The position numbers and the translations under genes were made by a program. DNA of 64,000 nucleotides from NCBI RefSeq assembly GCF_014863355.1, contig NZ_JACZEP010000018.1, positions 1-64,000 on the forward strand, in the 5' to 3' direction. The notes beneath the pieces are model-generated. The model was given only the letters and a program-made list of their open reading frames with translations, searched no databases and was not told the DNA's origin. Source of the stretch: Aminobacter carboxidus (lineage in GTDB: Bacteria > Pseudomonadota > Alphaproteobacteria > Rhizobiales > Rhizobiaceae). This document shows positions 28,067-37,034 of the stretch, piece after piece. The first letter of the stretch is position 1, and every line of letters starts with the position of its first letter.

Positions 28067-28669
28067 ATGAGCGACGACAGGGTGACAGCACTGAAACCGG
28101 CGCACCCGCTGGCAGACGCCATTCGCGACGTCAAGAACGCCAGTGCCGATCGCACCGACGTGGTCGTTGATCTGCGCGATGCCCATCGCATGCGGCTCGA
28201 ACTGCTTGCCGCAGAGCTCGAGCCGGTTTTCGCCGATGTTCCCAAGGACATCGACAATTTCGATTTCGCGATCTCTTCGGGACTACAGCCCAGGTTGTGG
28301 ATCGACGCGGTGAGCCATGTCGGGCTGGGCCGCGACCGCCGCACCTTCCGCTTTGTCCGCGACACCCGCATCGGCCGCGTCGTGCTGGCCGAATCCACCG
28401 ACGCCAAGCGCATCGCCGACCAAGTGACGCGCTACATCGCCGAACGCATCGTCGAACGCCAGCAGATGATGGAAGGCGGCGCGGAACCCGCGCTGGCAGG
28501 CTTCGGCCGCGAGGCGGTAGCAGAAGCCGAGCCGCCGCTGCGGCACAGGCCTGTCCTGCCGGGCATGATGGCCGGTTTTGGCCTGCTGGTTGCCGGCGCG
28601 GCCATCGGCATCGGGGTCATGGCAGTTCTTTACTGGCTGCGTCTCGCAGCCACCGGCGTCATTCCCTGA
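28067..28669 (+). CDS. Conserved hypothetical protein with C-terminal membrane helix
   Basis: The 200-residue protein has a soluble charged N-terminal part (VVDLRDAHRMRLELLAAELE, then FDFAISSGLQPRLWIDAVSH) and a single membrane helix at the C-terminus (PGMMAGFGLLVAGAAIGIGV). I recognise its pattern from rhizobial genomes but not a function. It may be a tail-anchored regulator. GGGGCAACAGCTG precedes the ATG at 28067. Its 3' end overlaps the convergent phosphoesterase gene by 11 bases, so both transcripts run into each other. Confidence 0.65.
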   Translation: MSDDRVTALKPAHPLADAIRDVKNASADRTDVVVDLRDAHRMRLELLAAELEPVFADVPKDIDNFDFAISSGLQPRLWIDAVSHVGLGRDRRTFRFVRDTRIGRVVLAESTDAKRIADQVTRYIAERIVERQQMMEGGAEPALAGFGREAVAEAEPPLRHRPVLPGMMAGFGLLVAGAAIGIGVMAVLYWLRLAATGVIP

Positions 28670-29594
28670 CCAGGGCCACCGAGCGTGGCGCCGCCGCGCT
28701 CAGGTCGAACGTCCCGATCTCAGCCGACGGCATCGCCGGTCCCGACAGGCCGCGACGGGTGAGCTTCACGTTCCAGCTTCCCGGCTCGCCAGAGATATCG
28801 AGCAGATTGAACTGCGCCGCCGGCTTATGGCTGCCCGGCGCCTGTCCGGCCGCAGCAACGCCCACCACCGGCACCACACCGCCCCGCCCGTCGATCCAGT
28901 GCAGCGTCGGCAGATGCGAATGGCCGTGCAGCACAAGCTCGGCGCCATACCGCCTGACCAGCTTCTGGAACTTGCCGATGCCAAACAGGCGCTTGTGCTG
29001 GCCAACAGCACCGCGCACCGGCGGATGGTGGATCATGATGGCCCGGAAAAGACCACGCTTGCCGGTTTCCTCAAGCACCTTGGCCAGCCGTTCGGCTTGT
29101 CCTTCGCGAAAGAACCCGCTGGCCATGAAGGGAGCGGTCGCGCGTGCCGTCGACACGCCGATCAGCGCCACGTTCTGGCGCACGCGCAGATAGGGAAAAC
29201 TCGTCGAACTGATCGCACCATGCGCGCCGTCGCCCTGCATCCATGGCGCCCAGACGTGGCAGGCCTTGTCGAAAGCGCCGGGCACATAGGCATCGTGATT
29301 GCCCGGCACCACCGAGACATCGCCTGGGGCGCCCAGCGTTTCAAGCCACAGCCGGGCCAGCGCGATTTCGCCGTCGAGCGCCAGATTGACGAGGTCGCCG
29401 GTGACCGCGAGATGATCCGGCGCCTGTGCCTTTAGATCGGCCACGATCGCATCGACGATGCCGTCATGGTGGTGACGGCGACGGTTTCGCTGCCAGTTGA
29501 CGTAGCCGACCATGCGCTTGGAGGCGAGGTCGCGATAGGTTACATCCGGAAGCGGACCAAGATGGACGTCGGAAATATGCGCAAGCCTGAACAT
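28659..29594 (-). CDS. Metallophosphoesterase (calcineurin-like)
   Basis: The 311-residue enzyme has all five calcineurin-fold motifs: DVHLG near residue 9, GDLVN near 66, GNHDAY near 98, the HHPPVRG histidine near 191 and GHSHLP near 224. These ligate a binuclear metal centre that cleaves phosphodiesters or nucleotides. The insert rich in His/Arg near residue 36 (RNRRRHHHDG) is unusual. No signal peptide is seen, so it acts in the cytoplasm. It is divergent from the Nudix gene across 53 bases. Confidence 0.88.
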   Translation of the reverse strand: MFRLAHISDVHLGPLPDVTYRDLASKRMVGYVNWQRNRRRHHHDGIVDAIVADLKAQAPDHLAVTGDLVNLALDGEIALARLWLETLGAPGDVSVVPGNHDAYVPGAFDKACHVWAPWMQGDGAHGAISSTSFPYLRVRQNVALIGVSTARATAPFMASGFFREGQAERLAKVLEETGKRGLFRAIMIHHPPVRGAVGQHKRLFGIGKFQKLVRRYGAELVLHGHSHLPTLHWIDGRGGVVPVVGVAAAGQAPGSHKPAAQFNLLDISGEPGSWNVKLTRRGLSGPAMPSAEIGTFDLSAAAPRSVALVRE

Positions 29595-29647
29595 TGTTTC
29601 CTTTTAGGTCACGTATCGGCGGCTTTCCACCCATCGCGGCATGCCCG

Positions 29648-30142
29648 ATGAGCAATGCCCCCAATCCGCTTCGCCAAAAGCCCTGGGCGCGGCTGCGCGG
29701 AAGCCTGTTCCACCTCTATTTCCTGCTGCGACGACCGATGACTCTCGGCGTGCGCGGTCTCGTTCATGATACCGCCACCAAGTCCGTCTTCCTGATCCGC
29801 CACACCTATGTGCCCGGCTGGCAGCTGCCCGGCGGCGGGGTCGAGACCGGCGAGACGTTCGTCGAGTCGCTGGCGCGCGAACTGGAGGAGGAAGGCAACA
29901 TCACGATCACCGCGCCGCCCATCCTCAAGTCGATCCACCTCAACAAGCAGGCGACGAAGCGCGACCATGTCGGCTTCTATCTGATCGAAGCCTTCAGGCA
30001 GGACACGCCGAAGCTGCCCGACCACGAGATTGCCGAGGCGGGTTTCTTCCCGATCGACGCGCTGCCGGAAGGCACGACGCCAGCGACGCGGCGGCGGATA
30101 TCGGAGGTGTTCGAGGGCAAGGAAGCATCGCCGTATTGGTGA
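29648..30142 (+). CDS. Nudix hydrolase
   Basis: The 164-residue protein carries the Nudix box GGGVETGETFVESLARELEE followed by EG, matching the GX5EX7REUXEEXGU rule. The N-terminal 30 residues contain a short aromatic stretch (SLFHLYFLLRR), which may lie against a membrane. Nudix enzymes hydrolyse nucleoside diphosphates linked to other groups. This substrate is not evident. The start ATG at 29648 overlaps no ribosome site of note, and the earlier frame has no family match. It reads away from the phosphoesterase. Confidence 0.85.
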   Translation: MSNAPNPLRQKPWARLRGSLFHLYFLLRRPMTLGVRGLVHDTATKSVFLIRHTYVPGWQLPGGGVETGETFVESLARELEEEGNITITAPPILKSIHLNKQATKRDHVGFYLIEAFRQDTPKLPDHEIAEAGFFPIDALPEGTTPATRRRISEVFEGKEASPYW

Positions 30143-30180
30143 GGGGACGCCGGAAGTGCTCTACGTTGCCTCCTATGCCT

Positions 30181-30330
30181 GCCGGCCATCTCCCCCCTCA
30201 AAGGGGGAGGTCATGCCGTCATCGACGCTGCAACTAGTCGCCAACACCGCAAGGCTTGTCCTTACAAATCCCGACTGAGCGCAGCCGGCGCCGAGACTAA
30301 TCTCCCCCCCTTGCGGGGGAGATGGCCGGC
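30181..30330. repeat. Rhizobial-type palindromic intergenic mosaic repeat
   Basis: GCCGGCCATCTCCCCC (30181-30196) is the exact reverse complement of 30315-30330. Each arm carries its own local hairpin (CCCCCTCAAAGGGGG near 30191-30207 and CCCCCCTTGCGGGG near 30303-30318). The 118-base interior has no gene. This is the look of the abundant mosaic repeats of Rhizobiales. It fills the gap between the convergent Nudix and GST genes. Confidence 0.75.
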
Positions 30331-30367
30331 CGGCCAGAGGAGGCGCGGCGGAGCGCCAAGTACCCCT

Positions 30368-31357
30368 TCAAGCAGCCTTCAACAACTTCCCCCTGTTATG
30401 CGGAGCGTCGAGATACAGCTCGGGCCCGACGGGCACGATGCCGGTCGGGTTGATGCCGGTGTGGCTGCCGTAATAGTGCGCCTTGATGTGATCCATGTTC
30501 ACCGTCCCGGCGACACCAGGCACCTGGTAGAGCTCGCGCAGGTAGTTCGCCAGGTTCGGGTAGTCGGCGATCCGGCGAAGATTGGTCTTGAAGTGGCCGA
30601 CATAGACCGGGTCGAAGCGCACCAGCGTGGTGAACAGGCGCCAGTCGGCCTCGGTCAGGGTGTTGCCGACGAGATAGCGTTGACGCGACAGCCTGTCTTC
30701 CAGCGTGTCGAGCGCGGCGAACAATTCGTTGAAGGCCTCCTCATAGGCGCCCTGGGTGGTGGCGAAGCCGGCGCGGTAGACGCCGTTGTTGATTGAGGGG
30801 TAGACCAGATCATTGACCGCATCGATCTCGCCGCGCAGCGCATCGGGGTAGAAGTCGACCGAGGCATCGCCCCATGCGTCGAAGGCCGAGTTCAGCATGC
30901 GGATGATCTCGGACGACTCGTTGGAAACGATCGTCTTTTCCTGTCTGTCCCACAGCACCGGCACGGTGACGCGGCCCGAATAGGTCGGATCCGCCATGGT
31001 GTAGATCTGGTGCAGGTAGTCGAGGCCGTAGAGCGTGTCGCCGGTGGCGCCATCTTCAGCGCGGAAGGTCCAGCCATTCTCGCCCATATAATGATGGACG
31101 ACCGACACCGAGATGATGTCCTCGAGTTTCTTCAGCGCCCGGAAGATCAGCGTGCGGTGCGCCCAGGGACAGGCGAGCGATACATAGAGATGATAGCGCC
31201 CCGGCTCGGCCTTGAAGCCGCGTGTACGACCCGCCGCCGGCTTGCCGTCGGCCGTGACGAAATCGCGCCATTGCGCATGTGAGCGTACGAACTTGCCGCC
31301 TGTCGACTTGGTATCGTACCAGCGGTCCTGCCATTTGCCTTCGACCAGCAATCCCAT
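30368..31357 (-). CDS. Glutathionyl-hydroquinone reductase (YqjG/xi-class GST)
   Basis: The 329-residue protein belongs to the xi-class glutathione transferases that reduce glutathionyl-quinones with a catalytic cysteine. Its ACPWAHRTL (Cys63) and the downstream VPVLWDRQEKTIVSNESSEI are the diagnostic blocks, and the all-alpha C-terminal domain starts near residue 160. GST length and the PWAH motif separate it from other GSTs. The ATG at 31357 has AAAGGA upstream and replaces a much longer open frame that has no match. A 3' neighbour is the mosaic repeat. Confidence 0.88.
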   Translation of the reverse strand: MGLLVEGKWQDRWYDTKSTGGKFVRSHAQWRDFVTADGKPAAGRTRGFKAEPGRYHLYVSLACPWAHRTLIFRALKKLEDIISVSVVHHYMGENGWTFRAEDGATGDTLYGLDYLHQIYTMADPTYSGRVTVPVLWDRQEKTIVSNESSEIIRMLNSAFDAWGDASVDFYPDALRGEIDAVNDLVYPSINNGVYRAGFATTQGAYEEAFNELFAALDTLEDRLSRQRYLVGNTLTEADWRLFTTLVRFDPVYVGHFKTNLRRIADYPNLANYLRELYQVPGVAGTVNMDHIKAHYYGSHTGINPTGIVPVGPELYLDAPHNRGKLLKAA

Positions 31358-31627
31358 GATGAAATCCTTTCGTTTGCCACGATGTAGGACCTCACGGACG
31401 CCAACCGAAGGGCAACGCGCTGAACGGATTGTCAACGCCAGACGCACAACGGCCAAATGACGATGGACGTCCGCGGAAAATGATGGTAGCGGGCATTCTA
31501 TGTCGCAGACCTTTGCACAGATCCGGATCGACCGACGACGAATGAGCGCACGCGCTTGAAGCGCTGACTTGCGACTGCTGCGGCATGCCCGCGGCACCTC
31601 ATCACACGGTACCGGATTGCAAAGAAC
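31358..31627. other. Divergent promoter region, gene-free
   Basis: The 270 bases between the GST gene and the GNAT gene hold no supported gene or strong hairpin. They should carry both promoters. Nothing else is visible. Confidence 0.4.
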
Positions 31628-32164
31628 ATGACCCTCGCCGACGTCACCTACATGCCGGAAGCTCCGGCGCATGACCTCGAAATCGACGAAATCAATGCTG
31701 AGGCTTTTGGCCCGGGCCGCTTCACACGCGCTGCCTACAAGATCCGCGAAGGCGGCCCCCACGACCGCTCGTTGTCCTTCGTCGCCATGCATGATGGCCA
31801 GGTCATCGCCTCGGTCAGGATGACCCCGATCGCCGCCGGCGCCGGCCGGGCGCAGATGCTGGGCCCGCTCGCCGTGCGGCCCGATTTCAAGAACATGGGC
31901 ATCGGCCGCAAGCTGGTCGCCATGGCGCTCGCAGCAGCCAACAAATCGCGCGAACCCGCTGTTATCCTTGTCGGCGACGAGCCCTATTACGGCCCGCTTG
32001 GCTTTGCCCGGATCCCGCGTGGGCAGATCGAGATGCCGCGGCCTGTCGATCTCAACCGCCTGCTGGCGCATGAGATCGTGCCGGGCGCAGTTGCCGAATT
32101 GAGCGGCGAGGTCTGCCACGCCAACCTAGCCAAGACACCGCAACGCACGACCGAGCCGGCCTAG
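31628..32164 (+). CDS. GNAT-family N-acetyltransferase
   Basis: The 178-residue protein has the acetyl-CoA loop LAVRPDFKNMGIGRKLVAMAL and the upstream strand VIASVRMTPIAAGAGRAQML, with DEPYYGPLGFARI at the end of the domain. This is the YhbS-type branch often described as predicted N-acetyltransferase. The acceptor is unknown. ATG follows AAAGAAC, a weak ribosome site. It is in line with the SDR gene 66 bases downstream. Confidence 0.8.
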   Translation: MTLADVTYMPEAPAHDLEIDEINAEAFGPGRFTRAAYKIREGGPHDRSLSFVAMHDGQVIASVRMTPIAAGAGRAQMLGPLAVRPDFKNMGIGRKLVAMALAAANKSREPAVILVGDEPYYGPLGFARIPRGQIEMPRPVDLNRLLAHEIVPGAVAELSGEVCHANLAKTPQRTTEPA

Positions 32165-32230
32165 CCGCCGATGACTTGCCCGTGCCGCCCATCTTGCTAA
32201 TTCAATAACAGCAGAAGAGGACAGGCTGAC

Positions 32231-32992
32231 ATGAATCCGAACGGGCAGATCGCAGTAGTCACCGGCGCCGGCTCCGGCCTTGGCGAAGCCACCGCACGCG
32301 CACTCGCAGCCAAGGGTGCCAAGGTTGCCATCTTCGATCTCAGCCTCGAGCGCGCCGAAAAGGTGGCCGCCGACATTGGCGGCGTCGCCGTGCGCTGCGA
32401 CGTCAGCAACGAGGAAAGCGCTGTCGCCGCTTTCGCGGAAGTCGAAGCCAAGCTCGGCACGGCCCGCATCCTGGTCAACTGCGCCGGCATTGCGGTGGGC
32501 GTCAAGACTGTCGGCAAGGACGGCCCGCATCCGCTCAGCGTGTTCCGTCAGGTCATCGAGGTCAACCTGATCGGTTCCTTCAACATGATCCGGCTGTTTG
32601 CCGATGCAGCCGCCAAGCTCGAGCCGCTGGCAGGCGGCGAGCGCGGCATCATCATCAACACCGCTTCGGTTGCCGCCTATGACGGCCAGATCGGCCAGGC
32701 CGCCTACTCCGCTTCGAAGGGCGGCGTCGTCGGCATGACGCTGCCGATCGCGCGCGATCTCTCCCGTTCGGGCATCCGGGTCGTCACCATCGCGCCGGGC
32801 ATCTTCAAGACCCCGATGATGGCGGCGATGCCGCAGGACGTGCAGGATTCGCTTGGCGCTGCCGTACCTTTCCCGTCACGTCTCGGCGAACCCTCGGAAT
32901 ATGGCGCGCTTGCCCTGCACATCGTCGAGAACCAGATGATCAACGGCGAGACCATTCGCCTCGACGGCGCCATCCGCATGGCGCCGAAATAA
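32231..32992 (+). CDS. SDR-family 3-hydroxyacyl-CoA/steroid dehydrogenase (type II HSD10-like)
   Basis: The 253-residue classical short-chain dehydrogenase has the NAD-binding [12 protein letters not shown] near residue 11, NNAG-type NCAGIAVG, and the catalytic YSASKGG (Tyr/Lys) with a serine in [13 protein letters not shown]. The family partner HSD10 oxidizes 3-hydroxyacyl-CoA in fatty acid or isoleucine degradation. It starts after AAGAGGACAGGCTGAC and ends in a strong terminator. It is not clustered with beta-oxidation genes here. Confidence 0.88.
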   Translation: MNPNGQIAVVTGAGSGLGEATARALAAKGAKVAIFDLSLERAEKVAADIGGVAVRCDVSNEESAVAAFAEVEAKLGTARILVNCAGIAVGVKTVGKDGPHPLSVFRQVIEVNLIGSFNMIRLFADAAAKLEPLAGGERGIIINTASVAAYDGQIGQAAYSASKGGVVGMTLPIARDLSRSGIRVVTIAPGIFKTPMMAAMPQDVQDSLGAAVPFPSRLGEPSEYGALALHIVENQMINGETIRLDGAIRMAPK

Positions 32993-33022
32993 GCGCCGGC
33001 AGTTCTCGGATCGGCTATCCTT

Positions 33023-33057
33023 CAGCCCCGGCAGCGCAAGCTTCCGGGGCTGTTTTT
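33023..33057 (+). terminator. Terminator of the SDR gene
   Basis: CAGCCCCGG (33023-33031) pairs perfectly with CCGGGGCTG (33044-33052), followed by TTTTT. It lies 31 bases after the SDR stop. Confidence 0.9.
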
Positions 33058-33139
33058 GCTTGTGGCGAAACGACGCCCTTGCCAAAGCCCGCCTGCATTA
33101 GATAAGTAGATTGAATAAGTCATATTTTATGGTGAAGCA

Positions 33140-33904
33140 GTGGAAGAGCGCAAGAAGGACGTCTTTCTGGAGACCACCGCGGAAGCGACGGCGCTTGCAC
33201 GTTCGCTGATGCGCAAGGCGCGATATGGCGCGCTTGCCGTCATCGAGCCGGAAACCGGCTCGCCACTGGCCAGCCGCGTCGGCACGGCGACCGACGTCGA
33301 CGGAACGCCGCTGATCCTGATCTCCGGCCTCTCCGCCCACACCAAGGGCATCGTTGCCAATCCCGTCTGTTCGCTTCTGGTCGGCGAAGTCGGCAAGGGC
33401 GATCCCCTCGCCCATCCGCGCATCACTCTGTTTTGCCGGGCGCGCAAGCTGGAACGCGGCACGCCGGAATACGCCCGCGCCGAGCGGCGCTACGTCAACC
33501 GCAATCCCAAGGCCAAGCTCTATATCGGCCTGACCGACTTCACAGTCTTCCGGCTTGAGCTCGAGCGCGCCAATCTCAATGGCGGCTTTGGCAAGGCTTT
33601 TCTCCTGAACCGTGATGACCTGCTGCTTGAAGGCTCTGCCGTGGACGCGATTGCCGCAGCTGAACAGTCAGCGCTCGACCACATGAATTCGGATCACACC
33701 GAGGCGACGGCGATCTACGCCAGCCATTTCGGCAAGCTCGACGACAAGGCCTGGGTGCTCAGCGGATTCGATCCCGAAGGCATGGATCTGGCCGCCGGCG
33801 ACGAGACCGGACGGGTACTTTTCCCGAATATGCTTGTCGAGGCCGGCGATCTCAGGCGTAGCCTTGTCGAAATGGCAAAAGAAGGCCGCGCAGCAAAGTC
33901 TTGA
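33140..33904 (+). CDS. HugZ-like heme-utilization/pyridoxamine-oxidase-fold protein
   Basis: The 254-residue protein joins an FMN-binding split-barrel half (residues about 15-155: ARYGALAVIEPETGSPLASR, ISGLSAHTKGIVANPVCSLL, HPRITLFCRA) to a DUF2470 tail (SALDHMNSDHTEATAIYA), the plan of HugZ and related heme oxygenases. In HugZ the C-terminal histidines bind heme; here NSDHTEA near residue 184 would supply one. It starts at a GTG with GGTGAA before it. No Irr/RirA box is obvious. An ArsR-type gene follows. Confidence 0.78.
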   Translation: MEERKKDVFLETTAEATALARSLMRKARYGALAVIEPETGSPLASRVGTATDVDGTPLILISGLSAHTKGIVANPVCSLLVGEVGKGDPLAHPRITLFCRARKLERGTPEYARAERRYVNRNPKAKLYIGLTDFTVFRLELERANLNGGFGKAFLLNRDDLLLEGSAVDAIAAAEQSALDHMNSDHTEATAIYASHFGKLDDKAWVLSGFDPEGMDLAAGDETGRVLFPNMLVEAGDLRRSLVEMAKEGRAAKS

Positions 33905-33936
33905 TTTTTTGAATGAAAGCTGATTTGTCATATATT

Positions 33937-33973
33937 AGCCAGATCCGCTACTGATTCCACTGACGATCTGGCT
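33937..33973. promoter_or_regulatory. Inverted repeat between hugZ-like and arsR genes
   Basis: AGCCAGATC (33937-33945) and GATCTGGCT (33965-33973) form a perfect 9-bp inverted repeat with a 19-base spacer. It could be a hairpin ending the hugZ-like transcript or an operator for the ArsR gene 62 bases later. No T-tract follows. Confidence 0.45.
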
Positions 33974-34034
33974 TGGTAATTCGGCGTTGTTGCCCCCATG
34001 GCGCCGGAAAGCATGACGGATACACGGGGTACCC

Positions 34035-34331
34035 ATGAAACCGAAAAAACTGACGGCCAACGCGGAGGCTGCTGCCTCCTTGCTCACTCTCATGGGCAAC
34101 GAAAAGCGGCTGATGATCATGAGCCACTTGCTCGACACAGAAATGTCGGTGGGTGCGATCGCCGAAAAGGTGTCATTGAGCCAGTCGGCGCTGTCGCAGC
34201 ATCTCGCACGCCTGCGCAACGAAGAACTGGTCGAAACACGTCGCGACCGGCAGATGATCTACTACACCTGCAAGTCCGAAGCCGTGCGCAAGCTGCTCGG
34301 CACTCTGGAAGGCATTTTCGAAGACGCCTGA
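34035..34331 (+). CDS. ArsR/NolR-type winged-helix regulator without metal site
   Basis: The 98-residue protein has the ArsR winged helix: LLTLMGNEKRLMIMSHLL, recognition helix SQSALSQHLARLRNEELV and the wing RRDRQMIYYTCKS. The ELCVCDL metal-binding loop of ArsR is absent, and the only cysteine is Cys79, so it is closer to NolR or redox-type members than to a metal sensor. It could control its own gene or the hugZ-like gene. A GGGGTACCC stretch precedes the ATG. Confidence 0.8.
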   Translation: MKPKKLTANAEAAASLLTLMGNEKRLMIMSHLLDTEMSVGAIAEKVSLSQSALSQHLARLRNEELVETRRDRQMIYYTCKSEAVRKLLGTLEGIFEDA

Positions 34332-34396
34332 TCTTCACGAGCGGACAAAGCCTTTCCAGGCTCCCATAGCGGACTGCCCTCCGCTATGAAGCAACC

Positions 34397-35200
34397 ATGA
34401 ACATCATCCGCATCGACGACCCGGCCGATCCCCGCGTCGCACCCTATCTCGACATCCGCGAGCGCGATCTTGTCGGCCGCGAAGAGCGTTTCATCGCCGA
34501 GGGCAAGGTCGTTCTCAACGTACTGTTTTCGGCGCGCCGCTTCGAGGCGGAGTCAGTTCTGGTGCTCGAAAACCGGCTCGCTGGAATGAGTAAGACGCTC
34601 GGCCTCGCCGCTGACAGCATGCCGGTCTATGTCGCCTCAAGCGCGGTCTTGGATGCCATTGCGGGCTTCCACATGCATCGCGGCATCCTGGCCATCGGCC
34701 GCAAGGGCGTGGCGGTTTCCATCGACGACGTGCTCGCCGCCCTGCCCGAACGCGCGATGGTGGCGGTGCCGGTCGGCATCTCCAACCACGACAATATCGG
34801 CTCGATCTTCCGCAACGCGGCCGCCTTTGGCGCCGATGCGGTGCTGCTCGACCAGACCTGCTGCGATCCGCTCTACCGCAAGGCAATCAGGGTGTCGGTC
34901 GGCGCGGTCCTCAAGGTGCCGTTCGCCGTTGGTGCAACGGCTGGCGAGCTTGCCGACGCACTCACCCACCACGGCTTCGAGCAGCTGGCGCTCTCGCCTG
35001 CGGGCAAGGCCGACATCAGGGACATCAGACGCCCCGTGCGGCTGGCGCTCTATCTCGGCACGGAAGGCGACGGATTGCCCGCCCCCCTGCTGAATAGGCT
35101 GACGACGGCAAGGATCCGTATGGCGCCGGGTTTCGATAGCCTCAACGTCGCGGCCGCCTCGGCGATCGCGCTGCATCACTTCACCGAAGCTTCGGACTAG
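34397..35200 (+). CDS. TrmH/SpoU-family RNA 2'-O-methyltransferase
   Basis: The 267-residue protein has the three SPOUT motifs: ISNHDNIGSIFRNAAAFGAD, YLGTEGDGLP and RMAPGFDSLNVAAASAIALH, which form the knotted SAM site. An N-terminal small domain of about 110 residues (IRERDLVGREERFIAEGKV) is the substrate-binding part. It methylates ribose in tRNA or rRNA, and the exact nucleotide is unknown. It is convergent with the coiled-coil gene, whose stop lies one base beyond its own stop. Confidence 0.85.
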   Translation: MNIIRIDDPADPRVAPYLDIRERDLVGREERFIAEGKVVLNVLFSARRFEAESVLVLENRLAGMSKTLGLAADSMPVYVASSAVLDAIAGFHMHRGILAIGRKGVAVSIDDVLAALPERAMVAVPVGISNHDNIGSIFRNAAAFGADAVLLDQTCCDPLYRKAIRVSVGAVLKVPFAVGATAGELADALTHHGFEQLALSPAGKADIRDIRRPVRLALYLGTEGDGLPAPLLNRLTTARIRMAPGFDSLNVAAASAIALHHFTEASD

Positions 35201-35201
35201 C

Positions 35202-36347
35202 CTATTCGGCGGGCACCGGCTTCTGCAGCGCCCGCACCCGGTCGGCGAGGCTGATCACCGCGGGCGCATCACCACTGACCGGCGGGTGGGCATCACCGGA
35301 AACGGCAAGCGCCTTGGCGATCGGTGAGTCGTCGCCTTCGAGCCGCGCCGTGAGTGCCACGACCTCGGCTGCCAGTTCGTGCATCTGCTCGCGCAGTTGG
35401 GAATCCTCGCCAGGCGACGACTTGCGCCCTGCCTTCGACAATTCGCCCTTCAGCCGCTTGTTCTCGCGCGTCAGCGTGGTCAGCCGCCCTTCCAGGCGCT
35501 CCCGTTCCATCGCCTGGGCCGTGCCGTTGACAGCTGCGGCCTCCGGCGCGCCTTGCGGCACCTTCAGCTGCTCACGCACACGGGCCAGTTCGGTTTCGCG
35601 CAAACGGCCGAGCTCGGCCTCGCGCCGCTCCAGCTTGTCGTCGCGGTCGCTCAGTGAAGACACCATCTGCTGCAATTTCCTGTCGAGCTCGCCGGCACGC
35701 TTGGTTTCGGCCTTGAGCGCCTCGCGCACCGCCTTGTTGTCGGCTTCGAGTTCGGCGAGGCGAAGGTCACCGCTCTTGTGCTGGTTACGCAACGCCGACA
35801 TGTCGTCTGAGAGCTTGCCGATCTGACTTTCGCGGCTGACCAGTTCGATCTGGCGGTTGCTGGATGATAGGCTGGCTTCGTCATAGAGCCTGCCGATTTC
35901 CTCGATCTCCTCGGCACGCTTTTCAAGCACGCGCTCCACCTCTACGAGTTGGGCAGCGAGCGCCTTGATCTGTTCATCGCGCTTGGAGATCTCCTCGCTC
36001 AAGCTGCCACGCTTGGCTTCGAGCTCGCTGACGACGCGGTCCTTGTTGGCGTGATCGTCGGCGACCGCCTTTTGCGCTTCGCGGCTGCGGCTGAGCTCTA
36101 CGGCCTGCGTCAGGAGCTTTTCCTGCGCCGACTTGAGCTGGACCTCGACCTTGCGCAGCGCCATGGCGTGCTCGGCGCGCAGACTGTCCTTGTCGGCGCG
36201 GATTTCATCGAGCGTCATGGGAAGCTTGGCTTCGACCCGCTGGCGGGTGACCGAAACGGCACGCCGCCAGACCGACGGCGCAATCAGCAGCACCACAAAG
36301 CCGGCGGTCAGGAAGCCAAGAACGAAAAACAGGATCGACTGGACCAA
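35202..36347 (-). CDS. Membrane-anchored coiled-coil protein of unknown function
   Basis: The 381-residue protein has one N-terminal membrane helix (VQSILFFVLGFLTAGFVVLL) and then a long heptad-rich, charged region, residues about 55-300, with many Lys/Glu/Arg-Leu runs such as LEREAELGRLRETELARVRE-like segments. The end is Ala/Pro-rich. I recognise no enzyme motif. It is the shape of an envelope tether or structural scaffold. Position beside eipA and chpT suggests, weakly, a role in envelope or cell-division control. Confidence 0.65.
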   Translation of the reverse strand: MVQSILFFVLGFLTAGFVVLLIAPSVWRRAVSVTRQRVEAKLPMTLDEIRADKDSLRAEHAMALRKVEVQLKSAQEKLLTQAVELSRSREAQKAVADDHANKDRVVSELEAKRGSLSEEISKRDEQIKALAAQLVEVERVLEKRAEEIEEIGRLYDEASLSSSNRQIELVSRESQIGKLSDDMSALRNQHKSGDLRLAELEADNKAVREALKAETKRAGELDRKLQQMVSSLSDRDDKLERREAELGRLRETELARVREQLKVPQGAPEAAAVNGTAQAMERERLEGRLTTLTRENKRLKGELSKAGRKSSPGEDSQLREQMHELAAEVVALTARLEGDDSPIAKALAVSGDAHPPVSGDAPAVISLADRVRALQKPVPAE

Positions 36348-36452
36348 GGCACTTTACCCGTTACGGACAGGCGCTAGTTTGCCATGTTCCCATGGCAGGA
36401 ATCCAGCACCGCCGCAACAAAATGGCGTCCAATCGACCCGTTCTTCACACAA

Positions 36453-37034
36453 TCAGAACGGATTCCAGGTCGGCTGCTGAGTCAACTTCAGGTAGCCGAG
36501 ATTGACGCCCAGTCGCGCGCCGACACCGGTACGCACAGGCACGAGCAGGATGTTGCCGCGCTTGAGGACATTGAAGCCGACGCCCGCGACGACATAGGCC
36601 GAGCCCGCGACGCCGCCATAACGATCATAGAGATTGTTCACGTCGTCCAGATTGTAGACCAGGATCATCGTGCGCGAGCCCTGCCCGCCGAAATCCCAGC
36701 CGAGCGAAGGACCCTGCCAGAACACCTTATGGTCGCCGGCGTTCTTGGTGTAGAGCGTGCCCTCGCCATAGGTCAGGCCGCCGACAAAGGCACCCGATCC
36801 CTCTTCGCCGAGCACATAGCCGTTCGGCAGGCCATAGGACGCGAAAACCTTCTCGACCACGCTGGCGAGACCGCCAGACGTCGAGCCAAAGAAGCGATGG
36901 CCGGAATCAAGGATCTCCTGCGAGGTATATTGCTGCGCGCGAGACGCAGATGTCGAAAATGCCAGAACGCCGACAAGGACGAACATCGCGGCAACAAGCC
37001 GGGCAAACGTCCAGCCATAGAATCGGGAAATCAT
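36453..37034 (-). CDS. eipA: EipA-like DUF1134 envelope protein
   Basis: The 193-residue protein has a signal peptide (ARLVAAMFVLVGVLAFSTS, cut near ASRAQQ) and then the DUF1134 core (SGHRFFGSTSGGLASVVEK, GYVLGEEGSGAFVGGLTYGE, WDFGGQGSRTMILVYNLDD, GVGFNVLKRGNILLVPVRTG). DUF1134 proteins of Brucella and relatives are periplasmic and needed for envelope integrity; EipA is the named one. The assignment rests on my memory of the family. It is divergent from chpT, and its promoter region has TTAA-containing sequence that could suit CtrA. Confidence 0.75.
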   Translation of the reverse strand: MISRFYGWTFARLVAAMFVLVGVLAFSTSASRAQQYTSQEILDSGHRFFGSTSGGLASVVEKVFASYGLPNGYVLGEEGSGAFVGGLTYGEGTLYTKNAGDHKVFWQGPSLGWDFGGQGSRTMILVYNLDDVNNLYDRYGGVAGSAYVVAGVGFNVLKRGNILLVPVRTGVGARLGVNLGYLKLTQQPTWNPF

